From Tenebrio molitor (lineage: Eukaryota; Arthropoda; Insecta; Coleoptera; Tenebrionidae): DNA of 64,000 nt. The DNA lies in contig NC_091050.1 in assembly GCF_963966145.1 (NCBI RefSeq), forward strand, positions 15,996,001 through 16,060,000, in the 5' to 3' direction. This document shows, one piece after another, positions 47,001 through 58,929 of the stretch (positions are counted from its first letter, which is position 1; the number at the start of each line of letters is the position of its first letter). Both the position numbers and the translations under genes were made by a program. The notes beneath the pieces are model-generated. The model had not been told where the DNA came from and searched no databases. It saw nothing but the letters and a program-made list of their open reading frames with translations.

Positions 47001-47402
47001 CATGTCGCCTTCGCCCCACGTGTTCGAAGACGCGATCGAGACTCTGCAGCAGCTCAAGTCGACCTTCTCACCGACCGAAAAGCTTCTAGTGATAAGGCAA
47101 ACGGTGGAGAAGATGACGCCGGTGGCGCAGGAGTTGCTGGGGGAAAACTACGTCTGGAACATGGACGATCTGTTCCCGATATTTTTGTTCGTGGTGGTGC
47201 GGGCCAGAATACCGGATCTGGGTTCGGAACTCGACTTTGTCGACAATTTCATGGATCCCAGCTTGGAGAGCGGAGAATTAGGCATCATGTACACCACACT
47301 CAAAGTAAGTCGGGGGGGTGGGTTTTCTAGACACACTTTTGCTAATCGAGTTTTTAGGCCAGTTACCAACAAATCCTACAAGAGAAAGTTTCCAGCTATT
47401 AG
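41063..47402 (+). CDS. ALS2: Alsin
   Basis: A Rab5 exchange factor acting on endosomes that also binds Rac1 (family knowledge; human ALS2). Exons: 41063-41753, 41808-42371, 43672-45234, 45287-45618, 45978-46472, 46523-46917, 46965-47304 and 47358-47402. All phases agree; 1474 residues (human 1657). RCC1-like repeats are split: residues 1-200 (GEYGQLFVTESGHLWAMG) and about 395-525 (VWTWGNIIHGQLG; RAYIWGRNDHNQV). An acidic, Ser-rich insert lies between. DH is about 535-745, PH about 760-865, and MORN repeats about 880-1095 (YTGRWLNGKMHGNGKLQW and following). The VPS9 region is about 1215-1470 (SLLYPLILPKVHHPLFTLF; NMDDLFPIFLFVVVRARI). The third intron-free block is 1.56 kb. The 1.3-kb intron 2 hosts a TA-flanked inverted-repeat element. 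AATAAA is present at about 47429. Confidence 0.95.
43038..43425. mobile_element. 388-bp MITE inside ALS2 intron 2, CAGAGCGCCCAG ends
   Basis: CAGAGCGCCCAGAAATGTGG at 43038 and six further bases are exactly inverted at 43400-43425. TA stands on both sides (43036-43037 and 43426-43427). A weaker pairing (agtgtcacaagatggcact with gtgtcatcttgc) extends the arms inward. There is no transposase frame. The surrounding intron sequence (42372-43671) is AT-rich and otherwise featureless. Confidence 0.8.
45619..45977 (+). other. ALS2 intron 4, nothing coding
   Basis: A 359-base intron, long for this gene. It contains AACTGTCAAATGTCAAATTT near 45900-45919 but no frame or repeat otherwise. Confidence 0.6.
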
Positions 47403-49129
47403 TACAATTAGTCCAGATTTTATTTTTAATAAAGCAGAAACGTTTTGTGATAATACAATAATTCTTGTTATTATTTTTATATATTTTATTTATGGTTAAA
47501 GTAAAAAACATATCATCTAAACATGTAACTGATTCGGCGTCATCCTTGTTTTGTACCTGATTTTGTCTGAGTAAGTGACAATCGTGGAGAGATAATAGAA
47601 ATAAAAGATCATGTGAGATGCGAGTTGATTATTATTTGACCTTGAACGAGAGAAATACTTCTGTGGGTATAAATTACAGGCTTTTATTTACAAATCAAGG
47701 CATATGTATTCACATGACAGTTATATGAAAACACTCAATTTTTGTACAAGTGTTTAATGTACAAGTATACTATATAGTCAACGTAAACAATAACTATGAT
47801 TCTCTACAACGAAATTAGTTTAATCTTGTAAAAAATAACGTTAATCAGCTAAATTACTCCACGCTGCACCCCACATTGTACTATTGCTGTCGCTAAACCA
47901 AACCCGGTTAATTTACGTTGGTCCGAGGCGAACGAAACCTAACCTAACCTAACTTGAGGGTAGACAATGCAGAAATCTGTATCGAGTAAAAGTAATGTGG
48001 TGAGGCAGATAAAATTATATTGCTTATTTCAAATAAAATTTCACACAATACACAAATAATGGATAAATATACATTCATAATATATTAATAAAATCTTAAT
48101 AGTAAGAATATATTACTAAATAACATATATGACTGTACAGTGATTTTAAATCAAGAAACATAACTTAAAAACCGACTTAACTTTACTTTAAAGCTTATAG
48201 AACAATTTATAAGGTTTAAAATAAAATTTTTGTACTCAACAGATTACAATAACCGATGTTACGATTAGACGCCGCGGATTCGCGGCCACATTGACAGTTT
48301 TTGTTACAGTGATGCATGCTTCGAAGGCAAAATTCATGAGTGTTTTTTAACGTCACCGTTATCGACCGGTCTCCTGTAGAAGTGACGGAATTGATTGCCG
48401 TATCTACAGTAAAATTTTCATAATTAAATGTTCAAAAAAGTTCAGATATTTGTTTAAGGCCACTGTTAACAATTGGAACTCTTGTTCCCACAAATAACAT
48501 CACCTCTGACGAGATATGATTGATTGTTTAGTCACATCGATCGCGTTCTCGTTCCCGATTGATCGGAACGAGCAGTACAGTACGAAACGACACACTTTCG
48601 ACTATCCTAACTCGACTATGACACAATCGCCGTCGTTAAATTAAAACAAAATGCTTGAGTATTCAATTTCAAAAGAAAATGCAGATTACTGTTTTGTTCT
48701 ACTATCTATAATTCTCTCTCCGTTTCGTGCGGGTCGCGGACCGACCCCTCGCGCCTCCTCTTCTTCGCTCTTCCTTCTCACTGGTCGTCCGGCTCGAGGA
48801 GTCGCTCCGCGGTCCTTGGATCAAAGCAAAGCGAACCAAAAAGAAGGAAGAAAAAAAAAACGAAAACAACTCGTGTAAAAATACCGGTTTCTTTCTATTC
48901 ATCATTTTTTAAATAAAGCTCTCGGTAACTTTTCATAAGCGGGATAGAATACTTTTTCTGTATTTACTTAATAAAAAATATGTACTATTTTACCTACATA
49001 TTTACACTGATCCGTGTTCGTAATGTGACCGATACATTACCAGGTCGGCAGAAAAGCGAACTCTCCGAAATAAAAGACATGAATGAAGAAAACAACGATC
49101 CTGGCAACAATCCTTCGAGGAACTTTTCG
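47403..49129. other. Convergent intergenic region between ALS2 and the CTD phosphatase gene
   Basis: No gene seen. It holds long AT-rich untranslated sequence. A run of three AACCT units plus AACTT lies at 47936-47955, and an Arg-rich purine/pyrimidine patch near 48720-48880 opens frames on both strands without motifs. The second half may be 3' untranslated sequence of the phosphatase gene. Confidence 0.45.
47936..47955. repeat. Short interstitial telomere-like repeat (AACCT units)
   Basis: Three perfect AACCT units and a fourth with one change. The complement TTAGG is the ancestral insect telomere unit. Single or paired AACCTAACCT words also occur at 30921 and 31071, so a dispersed promoter-type word is an alternative explanation. 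Confidence 0.6.
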
Positions 49130-52121
49130 CTACGTATTGGGCGGTGAATGGTTGTTCTGTATACTGGCGGTGAGGTTTGCGGGGCCGTTTACTTGCGACA
49201 CACTACTGTTATACGGATGATTGGAATTACACAGCACTGTATACACATTGTCCATTTTGCTCAACTTCTCGAAGAACGGTATCAGATCCAGAAGCTCCGA
49301 GTCGCTCATGTCGTCGAACCACGACGCCACCGGCACCTGCACAGACACAAATTAGATCGGTGGCCGTTCGCGCCGCAGCGCAACTTACAGCGTTGTCTGG
49401 ATGGAATATGTAGGAAGCGGGCGAATTGTCCACGATCACGATCTGCTGCAGCTCCCGCCCCAGCTTGTTCAAGTCCTTCACGTAGTTACCCCTGTAGAAG
49501 ACGCAGCTCTCCCGGAAGAGGCGCGACCGGAAGACGCCCCACTGGTCCAGCAGGTCGGCCACGGGATCGGCGTACTTGGCCAGCGACGCCGTGAACAACA
49601 CGCACTCGTACAGCTCGCCCATCCGTCGCAGGAAGTCGTCCACGTGCGGCCTCTTCAGAACGTACACCTGGTGAACCGTCCCGTCGATCTCGACGGGCAC
49701 CACGAAGTCGGCGTTGCTAATCGGCTGAAACATCACGTCTTCAGTGGAATTTTTACTAAACTGCACGACAGATTCGACGATACGTACCGTTGCCGGATTC
49801 CGCACTCGACACACTTACAAACTGCAATTTTGAATCCGGGCCGAAACGGAATTTGGAAAATAATTTTGCCAAAAATGGCTCGCGCATCATTTAATCACCC
49901 GGTCGGTTCATCTGCCGGATTTTAAATCCTCAGAGACGTGCTAGGAGTGCTTCTGGTTCGGCCCACGGGTGCATACCCACCGCGACTGTTCAGTCCTCCG
50001 TCCGCATCGCTGCCATGGAATTTTTTTAACTAATCTTCGATAAAACCATGAAATTCCAGTTTGCCATTAAACGAGGCCAGTTTATTGTTCGCGAAATTAT
50101 GGTCAGAATCGCAATACTGTTATCGTGGTTATCAGCGCCGAACCAAAAACATAAATATTGTACTGTGATTACACGTTTGGAAATTAAACAGTTTGTTTGT
50201 AAATGGATTATTATGTTCGCTTTTTAAGAAAGGCTGATTTGTCACCGTTCCCAAACGATTTTTTGGGGGATTCGTGAAACAATCCCCGAATCGTTAATTT
50301 CGATTCAAATTTAATTGATTTGTGGAATTTCAAGGTTCCCTTCTGCGAATTTATATTTAACGCGAAATGTGGCAAATCAATAAAATTACCCGTCGCCAAA
50401 ATTATGGTGTGACGCGTTTGGTAAAAATACATAAAAAATGTAAACAAGCATCTGCGACGAAGACTTGACAAATAAAATTTTGAACGAGCACAAACACGAC
50501 TTTTCTTCATCATCGATCGATCTGTTTATTTTTTTTATTTTCGCCCGGACTCGAAGGGCTGCGGTGCCGACCGGTGACACCTCTTCGGTCCGATTCGTGT
50601 CCAATTGGAATTTTCTGGCGAAACCGCAAAATCTAATTGAACGAAACGTCAAATCGAAAAAATTCATAATTTTATGGACTCAACGAGGCTCTTGTTAGCA
50701 ACAATCGGTCGTGGGAGGTCATAAAAACCCGTCTTGTTTTTCTATTAAACGCATTTTCTGTTTTATTTTTATCGATGGTAATTAACTGCGCAAACAATAT
50801 GCAAAGTCTACTTGCAATAATTAATTCGAGATGATGGAAAACGCAAAAACACAAAGAATTTTATTCACAAGAGTGAAATGCACATTTTATGTAAAAAAAT
50901 TCGATCAATGGATGCGTGGGTGCAGTCAACTTTTCACACAAAGTAATTTGTTCATCATTCATGAATGGAACCCAATAAGTGAGCCACTTGACAGTGTCAA
51001 AAGCGTGAAGCTTTTTGATCGGTGAAGCGTCGGCGGCGTCCCGACGTCATCCGTCTGTTTACTATGGCCTGTCAAAGACATGAATGAATCGTGCTCTCGC
51101 AGCGCTTTTTTGCACCGTAACATTACACAATCGGAATGTACAGGCCAATGTCGGTAATTTTTTAATCCCCAAGGTCTCCATTAATTTCGAATTACCACGC
51201 AATTTGTCGTTGAGAGAAAATATTTTTTAAAAATTTGACGTTACCGTGGGCTATCCGTCATAATAAACGTCAACAGCCACTGCTCTCAACATGATAAAAC
51301 AAAATAAGCCCATATCACTCGATGAGACGTGCACTGGGGGCCCCGTCCGCATACCTTGAAACTGCTGTGAACGAGCGTCTCATCTAAGTCTATCACCATG
51401 CATTTTTTGTGCATGTCTTGGTGTCGGACGGGCGGTAGGAGGTATGTACAACTGCTGCCCGCGTTGTACTGGTTGCCGTCGACGCACTGCTCGGGGCTCG
51501 GCTTCTTCGCGCTCTTCCGGCCCAGACAGCAGAACAGCGACCGAAGGAAGCCCCGATTAGCCTTCTTATTATTGGTCGGTGGTATTTTCTCCTCTGATAT
51601 GTCATTTTCGGTTCTCGGGAGGGTTCCTGCGGACAAACGTCAACCGTCAGGGAAAGTCGTCTCGATCGAATCGGCGGCGGATGCGAAAAATGTGAAAGCT
51701 CTTGACAGCTCGCCTCATCCTAAGGAGGTCATGAAAAGGTGTGGAATGCAACGCGATTTGCATAGGCGGTGGACGCGAAATGCGACTGTTGAGACGCAAA
51801 TTTGCGAAGAATTCGAAAAATTAACGTCCAATCCCAGGGTCGAGCTCAAGGTTAGCTGGTCCAGGCTCGGCGCCTAGCATCTTGTTTACCGTGCATCCAA
51901 CACGCCTACTTGATGCGGCGATTTCCCGTCGGACGCGCTTCCTGAGGACTGGCGGCGGCGGAGCGGCGGTGCCGGGCCCCGGGCCGTCCAGCCGTGCGAA
52001 CAGGTGCAGTCTCGCCTTATCTAATGGGATCTGTCACCGATTATTTACCTTTTTCGGGAGGATAACTGTTTAACTGCTCGTCGTCCCTTGACACTTGAGT
52101 GATAATGGACGATGCGTCCAT
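49130..52121 (-). CDS. CTDSP: Small CTD phosphatase (SCP / CTDSP family)
   Basis: A magnesium-dependent HAD-type phosphatase that acts on Ser5 of the RNA polymerase II C-terminal repeat and on SMAD or REST-type substrates (family knowledge). Minus-strand exons: 52121-52049, 51626-51355, 49724-49389 and 49336-49130; phases fit, 295 residues. The start MDASSIITQV matches the family's N-terminus. LFCCLG follows (likely palmitoylated cysteines), then the catalytic DLDETLVHSS (about residue 104). Further conserved parts are YVLKRPHVDDFL, ECVLFTASLAKYADPVADLLD, FRESCVFYRGNYVKDL and VDNSPASYIFHPDNAVPV. The tail (Asn/Ser-rich, ending HSPPNT) is longer than in vertebrates. Introns 1 and 2 are 0.4 and 1.6 kb. 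The open frame that extends upstream of exon 3 to 49814 has no homology to the family and is probably chance. Confidence 0.95.
49725..51354 (-). other. CTD phosphatase intron 2, nothing coding
   Basis: A 1.6-kb AT-rich intron. Short open frames on both strands show no motifs. No inverted repeats that I can support. Confidence 0.5.
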
Positions 52122-52786
52122 TTAAACATTTGTTGGGTCCCTCGGTCGCTTATCGGTACGCCCAATTGTCCCGAACACAACATGCACTATAATAAATAAT
52201 CTTTTAACACCTTTGCAAAATGGCAGATGCTGTTTTCGCTTTAACACTCACTGCCACGCGGTCACTGCTTTACCGACGTGGCCGACACACTGCCTCCGAC
52301 CGCCAAATTCAAACCGCACTCGCCCAAACACCGCATTCCAACCCGATCTCCGACAATACGCACAAACTCACCTTTCCCGCACCTTATCGCACAACAAAAA
52401 CCACATTTTTCAGTTCAGACTGCTTCCGGGGACGACCGATTCCGTCCGCCATTTTGAATTTCCAGACGCCGCAATAAAAACGCCAGCGGTTTCTTACAAT
52501 TTATTATTAAAATTTCTTTACGTACAAACAATTTAGAAAGCGCCTCCTAATTATTATCCGTTAGTAACCTCTCTCTTATCTTAAACTAACTAAAATGGCA
52601 AACGACACCTGCTTATTTACAAATATACTCGGTACAATGACACTCGAAACTTGTAAATTTCATAATTTATAATACATTTTGGCCTTGCATGACAATAAAA
52701 TATGGTTTCTGTTTTAAAATATTTTATCACAAGTCAATTTGTTACGTACACTAGATCGTTAACCTAAAGAAAGTCCGTTTGAAAAA
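52122..52786. other. Gap between GLG1 3' end and CTD phosphatase start (same strand)
   Basis: Holds the phosphatase promoter on its right side in this coordinate system and GLG1 3' untranslated sequence on the left (AT-rich, 52600-52786). No gene. Confidence 0.5.
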
Positions 52787-55700
52787 TCATTTGTTCTTTA
52801 GTGTCCTCTGTTGTCGTTTCAAGGCCCTCCCGAAGAAAATGCCGACGACGAATATCGACCCCACTACCATGAAAAACATCAAAAAGAAATAATGTTTGGC
52901 GGGCGACGAGACCACTTGCTTGTACAGTTCGTGGAAATCGCCGGGAGGGGGCGCCACCTGAAAATTCATTACCGACACTCTTTCAAATTGAAACGCTCCA
53001 AACAACTCACCTGTGCGGCATTCTCGTACATTTTCAGTCTTTTGGTCAACATGTCCTTGCACTCCGGCGACAGTTGATTATTACTATTATCCATCGTTAT
53101 CTTCAAACATTTTATACCTGAAACAAAAATTACCTAAATGACGATCTGATCGTTGGCACGATTGCGACAGAACCGGTCTTGCCAACTTGACAGGTGCAAG
53201 TAATCAGTTCTGCACGTTCTTACGTCTTCCGTTTCCTTGAGGCACATCTTTGCAAAACGTCAACAGATCCAGAGCGCAAACTTGTTGCAAGAGAGGGTCG
53301 ACCTGGATGTCCGCTTGAGATTCTTCGATCATGTTCGCAACTTCGACTTTACACTCGGGCGTCATTATCCGATTGTCCATGAGCGCGTTCTTGAGGCACT
53401 CTTCGGTCTTGCCGGAATCGTCCTCGTTCGTTTTGCAGATCGTCTCCAACTCGTTCTTGCAGACGACTCGAATCAGAGGGTTGAGACTGACGTCGAGCGC
53501 CTGTTCCCGCAAGATGTACACCATCTCGCTCTCGCACTTGTGCGACAGCACCCCTTTCTTGAACGACGCCTTCAGACACTTGATCATGGCGCCGTTCAGA
53601 TCTCTGCCATGATTGGTACTCATAACGCTCGCGCAGAATTTATTCATGTCCATCTTGCAGTTCTCCTGCAGGGCGGGATTCAGTTGGTAGTTCGAGTTTT
53701 GCTCGACCATCCTGTGCACGACTATGGATCGACACTTCTTGCTGAAGCCCTTTTGGTCCTTGTTGGTTTTGAGGCAGTCGAGGACCGTCTCGCGATCGTG
53801 GTGCGAGCAGAACTGGTCGATGGCGTCGGCGCACATCGTGATCAACGCGTAATCGATCGAGTTGTCGTCGATTTCTTGTCGTTTCACTTTGAACACTTCT
53901 TGTTCGCAGCGATCGCTCAGCTTCTCGCGCACGGTCTGGAGGCACTCGAGCACTTGGGCGTTGCCGTGCTCCACGTTGGGACAGTGCGTCTTGATGTCTG
54001 TCGCACAAGCGGTCTTCAGCTTCGGGTCGAAGTCGATGTTCTCGCGCTGCTGCAACAACTGGGCCTTCAGCTGCTGCCGGCACTCTTTCGGCACGGCGCT
54101 CTTGAACCCGCTGACCGTGTCGTTGGTAACCTTCTCGCTCAGACACGTCACCACTTCGCTCTTGGTCCGAGCTTTGCCGCAGAATCTCATCGCGAAGTGC
54201 TTGCAAGCCACCTTGAACTTGTACGTGAACCTGTAGTCCTTCAGAGAGATGATCTGGAAGTGCTCGATGCTGACCCGGCACGACGGGTTGGTCTTCACGG
54301 AGGGGTCGTTCTTGTGCGAGATGAGACACTCCATGATGTCGCCTTCGTCGTTCTTCTGCTCGGAGCCGCACAGCGTCTCCATCTCTTTGCGGCAGTTTTG
54401 CATTATGTACGGGTTCAGCTCGGCGTGTTGGGCTTCGGCTTCAGTGAACGACTCCACTGCCACCCTGCACTTCTCGCTCAAGTCGTCGAAGTTCTTCTGC
54501 AAACACATCATCTCTTCGCCTCGTCGAGTCTTGTCGAAACACAACATGGCCAAGTCGTCCAGACACACCTCTTCGATTTCCGGTTGCAAGTCGACGCTGA
54601 TGGCTCGCTGCCTCATCACCCTCTGGATCTGTTGCAGGCAGCTCGTCTTGATCTTGAGCTTCTCGTCGGTGGGGTAGGCGTGTCTGTACAGACAGGGAAG
54701 GACTTGGGGCTCGTAGGTGGGCTGCTCCTTCTGTCCCTCCTCCCAGCTGGGGCTGGCGTGGCACAGTTTGGTGGCGTCATCCTTGCACGCCCTGTACAGC
54801 TTGGGATCCAGTTTGAAGTCGCGCGCTACGAAGTACTGGATCTGGATGAGGGCGTCTTCGCACTCTTCCGTCATGTGATCGGCGCCGATGTTATCCATCA
54901 GGCAGGACATGACGCGAGCGTCGCCCCCTTTGATGTCGCGACAGACCGACTTGACGACGGGATAGCAGGCCTGGTGCAGGACGGGGTCCACTCGCCAGTC
55001 CTCGCCGGCGTCGGTCTCCTTCACTAGACTCTCGAGCTGCAAATTTTACCAAATTTAAAAAACCAAAATCTCTACTTCGGACACTTACGGCTCTCAAACA
55101 GGTGTCTCTCAGCCTGTTCTGCAAATTCTTGAATCTGGCGTGGTCCATCAGACAGTGAATCGTCTTCCCTCCGGCTTCGAATCCCGCGCAGTACTTCCGG
55201 ATCTCGTCGCTGCAACCGTCGACTATCTCGGGAGAGAGACTGAAGTCCTCCATCAGCATCTTCCTGTGCTCCACCAGCTCCGCCTCGCAATCCGGATCGA
55301 CTTTGGTACCGTTCTTGGCGATGTTCTCCAGGCAGAGCAGGATCTGGGCCAGTCGGATGTTTTTGTCGCTCGAGGTCTGTCTCCTGCAGTGGGTCTTCCT
55401 GATGTCGTCCTTGCAGGCCCTCATCAATCCCCTGCTGACCTTGTAGTCTTGAGAGATGAGTTTCTGCCTCTTCACCAGCTGTTTGTGACACTCTGACGTC
55501 AGCCGATCTTGCGGCTGTTCCATCAGACAGGTGAAGACGCGACCGCTACCGACCGGCAACTGTTGGCAGTACCTCCGGTGGTCCTCCACGCAGGCCATGT
55601 ACAGTTGTCTGTCCAGTTTAATGCTCTCCGCTTGGAGTTCTGACAGTTTGAACACTTCGCGCTTGCAGTCGTCTCTGACGTTGAGGATGTTGGTTTGGAG

Positions 55701-56279
55701 GCACGTTACGGTCTGGAACTGGTTCCACGAGGGGCCGTCGATGCGGCCGCACTGTAAACTGTCGATGTCTTCTTTGCAGTGTTGGAGAAAGTTGGAAATC
55801 CAGCGGTAGTCTTGGAAAGCCACATTTTCCAACCTCAAAATAACACTGTTGCAGTTGCCGCTCTGTACTTTGTCTTTGTTGTTGACTATGCATTTTAGAT
55901 ATTCGCCCTCCACAGATGTGTCGCAGTTTAACAACGGCAAATCGTTCGAACAGTACCGACTCAGGAAATCTCTGACGCGGTCGTTTTTGATCAATTCACT
56001 CGTGTGCTTCCAAACTACATTCTGACATTCGTACTTGAGAGTGGACAGTCTCGCAGGATTGAGAGATTGGAGACATTCCAAGATTAAAATATCATCGTTT
56101 TCGCTTAAATTATTGCAAATAACTTTTACTTCGCCGCATGCCGGGTCGTCCACTATGGATTTTGGTGCGTCTCTCTTGTGTCGAGACAGTAAAGAGTTGG
56201 CCGGAAACCCAACTTCACTTCTTAAACACAACACCGCTGTTACTAACCCCAAAAAACACAAACTATCAAGTGCGCACAT
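52787..56279 (-). CDS. GLG1: Golgi apparatus protein 1 (cysteine-rich sialoglycoprotein, ESL-1)
   Basis: A type I membrane protein of the medial Golgi that binds growth factors and selectin ligands in vertebrates (family knowledge). Minus-strand exons: 56279-55089, 55036-53224, 53117-53011 and 52957-52787; all phases fit, 1093 residues (human 1179). Residues 1-22 form a signal peptide (FLGLVTAVLCL core). The body is a long run of cysteine-rich GLG1 repeats of about 60 residues with the recurring pattern C-x2-D-x3-F/L-C ... V-x2-CL (for example KLYRACKDDATKLC, TACATDIKTHC). The last exon has one membrane span (FFLMFFMVVGSIFVVGIFF) and a short basic tail. A 1.8-kb open frame opposite exon 2 is an antisense shadow. 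Confidence 0.96.
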
Positions 56280-56550
56280 TTCATGTGGTGATTAGGTTTC
56301 GGTACGAATTATTGCTTTCTCACACCTTCCCCTAGGAAATGCTCACGGCTTATCAACGACAAACAAATAATCACATCCGATGTTGTTATCGCCGGTACAA
56401 CAAATAAAAAAATAAAAATGGACACACACAACGTCTCAAACGTCACTTTTGACAGCTATCAAAACAACACATGACACATAAAAAAGATTAAAGATCGTGG
56501 TGCCAACATGGCGGCTCTACATTTTAACACGCACAACAAGCCCACAAATA

Positions 56551-56761
56551 CCGGGTGATTTTAAATTATTGTGACTTTTCAATATGATATAAACATAGGC
56601 GTCCTCGCCTATTTGACACAATTTATTAATACATAAAATGTCAAAATGACGTACGTACGCCAATGTGTTGATGAAGGTATCAAGTTTGCCAAAATAATTT
56701 ATGAAAAATGTTCCCAACTTAAGAAAAAAAGTCACAATCATTTAAAATTAAAATCACCCGG
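56551..56761. mobile_element. 211-bp MITE, CCGGGTGATTTTAA ends, TA target duplication
   Basis: The left end CCGGGTGATTTTAAATTATT at 56551 is inverted at the right end (to 56761), arms about 30 bases. TA flanks at 56549-56550 and 56762-56763. The ends share GGGTGATT with the element at 14214, hinting at related families. It sits about 270 bases upstream of the GLG1 start. Confidence 0.8.
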
Positions 56762-56898
56762 TATTAGAAAAATGAAACAGTTGTTTGACACTGACAAATA
56801 AAAAATCAGAACTAATCTAGACGGTCTTAACACAGCGAAAAATAGGTGTCCGCGATTTTTCTGCACAGCAGTGTAGCTATGTAATAGGGATCGAGATA

Positions 56899-57145
56899 CT
56901 GTCGCGAGCAAAAAAAAACTGGTCCTCAAAATCATGCTTTGACACAACAGAATGTGCTCCATTGTAAAACGGTCATAAATATCATAACCTATCATCATGT
57001 TGTATGACATTAATTGCCATTTTTTTCTAATTTTTTGACACTTTGTTGAAATGGGCATAATCAAGCAGGGGCATTTTTTAAATTTGTGACAATTTAACCA
57101 AATTTTGAAATGACATTGACGACCAGAATTTTTTGCTCGCGACAG
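56899..57145. mobile_element. 247-bp MITE, CTGTCGCGAGC ends, TA target duplication
   Basis: CTGTCGCGAGCAAAAAAAAA at 56899 is inverted in the right arm ending at 57145. Arms run to about 35 bases, including ctggtc on the inner side. TA flanks at 56897-56898 and 57146-57147. Non-coding; the overlapping minus-strand open frame (56738-57175) is an accident of the repeat. Confidence 0.8.
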
Positions 57146-57160
57146 TAGCTTTATGAATTG

Positions 57161-57185
57161 TATTTTGGGTTGCATTTTTATCTGG
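57161..57185 (+). repeat. Fragment of the 10598 MITE family
   Basis: These 25 bases (tattttgggttgcattttta and on) match the region just inside and including part of the right arm of the element at 10598-11229 with one change. The remainder of that element is missing here, so it is a truncated copy. Confidence 0.6.
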
Positions 57186-57374
57186 ACAATAACAGATATA
57201 CCTAAAAGATTACCTAAAAGTAGTCACTTTCGGCTTAAAAAAGAATGCTGGCTGGGAATTAACGAATTCAGTGATGTAAAAAAAGAATTTTGATATTATA
57301 GGGTCACAAATGGGGCCACTTTGGAGAAACTACGTACCTTTAAATAATTGCGTTAACAAAAAATTTGACATTTA

Positions 57375-57510
57375 TTCTGTAACTGCTCCGCTAAATTTTA
57401 AAGGACGTTAAATTAAGTTGTCGTAGCAATCCAGCAATAACCAATCACTAATCAGGGCTTGAAATTTCAAAGGACGCTAAAATTTTAACGCCCCTTTAAA
57501 AATTACAGAA
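57375..57510. mobile_element. 136-bp foldback element, TA-flanked
   Basis: TTCTGTAA...ttttaaaggacgttaaa at the left pairs with the inverted copy at the right (ttttaacgcccctttaaaaa ... TTACAGAA). TA stands on both sides (57373-57374, 57511-57512). Arms are imperfect. It lies about 125 bases upstream of the ASCC1 start. Confidence 0.6.
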
Positions 57511-57633
57511 TACGCCATAATTTTTATTGTTTGTAATTCTTCAATGTCTCCCTTTTCTTCAGCCGTAAATTGACATCACCAATTCACTAAAGTTGATAAT
57601 GATAACATAAATTTTAACCTCACTTTTGTCGAC

Positions 57634-58917
57634 ATGGGTGACGGTGAAGCATTTCCAAATTTTTTCTACTCAAAGGAGCCGCTGTCAGATAATGTCAATT
57701 TAATTAAGCTAAAAGATGGGAAACAAGACAAGTTCTATTGGATGCTTTCACTTGACAATGGTCTCCAACAAAGTGAGCAACAAACATCCGGACACTCAGC
57801 TTTGGGGCCATACGACGATAACGACAGTAAGTCAGTAAATGAAGATTTTGCCTTCACTAATTTCGATTTACAGCTGAAATGCTAGACTGTTGCGATTTGG
57901 AAGACAACTATGAAATCAATCCAACCAAGTCAGGGAAATTCATCACTTCATTTTATGTTCCCACGTAATTACCTATTTCACACTTTTTGAATATTTTTTC
58001 AATGGTTTAATTTCAGTCAACTACATTCCGTGATAATTGGACCGCGAGGCTCAAAACTAAAGAAATTACAAGACAACACCAACACTCTGGTCAAAGTGCC
58101 AAGACCAAATGAAGAGCCGATAATTAAAATAACAGGACACAGCGAGCGTAGCGTTGCTTCTGCCCGCACTCAAATAGCCCTTCTTGCACTTGCAAGGCGC
58201 GAAAAGCTATCAATAACTCATTTTGTATCGATTCCCGTTTATTCAGACAGTATTAAAAAGAATTTTCTTAAATTCAAAGACGACGTCCTCGGGGCTCCCC
58301 CAATCAGGGGCGTTGACGAGACGATCTTCCAGAAAGTCGAGAAATTTCATCTGACAATAGTAACCTTGACGCTTCTAGACGACAAAGAAGTCGAGGAGGC
58401 CAAACAGCTGTTGAGTAAATGTCAGAATAGCGTTCAAAAATTTTTTTCAAATAAAAAACCGAATATCGTCTTGAAAGGAATAGAGATCATGAACGACGAT
58501 CCGAGCGAAGTGGACGTTTTGTACGGCAAAGTGTGTCTGGATAGTAGAGAAGATGTGGAAAGTCTTCAGGAAGCGGCGGATGAAATTCTAGACGTCTTTT
58601 ACAGAAATGGTACTCGCGAGGGAAATATGATGAAATAGAATTACGAGCGAAATGTTGTAGGTCTGGTCAGGAAACAGTTCGACAACGTCAAGCTACACGT
58701 GACCTTGATGAACTCCCTCTTCCGTAAAAGCGACGGATTACAAAAGAGCAAAGACAGCGAAACGAAGAAAAGAGAATCGTTCGACGCCAGTTTCATCTTA
58801 GACAAGTACAAGGATTACTACTTTGGCAAAACCGTTCTTGACAACATTCATCTGTCAATAAGATTCACTTCTACTCAGACGGGATATTATCAGTCAGTCG
58901 GAACAATTAACCTTTAA
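57634..58917 (+). CDS. ASCC1: Activating signal cointegrator 1 complex subunit 1
   Basis: A subunit of the ASC-1 / ALKBH3-ASCC repair and ribosome-quality complex; it has an RNA-binding KH domain and a 2H-phosphoesterase-like domain (family knowledge). Exons 57634-57826, 57874-57964, 58017-58609 and 58661-58917 join in phase to 377 residues. The KH domain (about residues 85-150) has SVIIGPRGSKLKKLQ, with the GxxG loop GPRG. The AKAP7-type domain that follows carries both H-x-T motifs (FHLTI about residue 205, LHVTL about residue 304), so the active site looks intact. Intron 3 is only 51 bases. The stop at 58915 is only about a dozen bases from the last finger of an opposite-strand zinc-finger relic. 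Confidence 0.95.
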
Positions 58918-58929
58918 TGTTGTCAAAAT

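Noticed and set aside
49227..49814. CTD phosphatase exon 3 frame extended upstream with its own Met
   Set aside because: The extension past the acceptor at 49724 has no family similarity, and the conserved N-terminal exons are found further upstream.
53237..55027. 596-codon + strand open frame
   Set aside because: It lies exactly opposite GLG1 exon 2. The Leu/Val/His/Arg-rich translation is the usual antisense shadow of a gene with G/C-ending codons, and it has no domain of its own.
56738..57175. 145-codon minus-strand open frame
   Set aside because: It is made largely of a TA-flanked inverted-repeat element and flanking AT-rich DNA; no protein motif.
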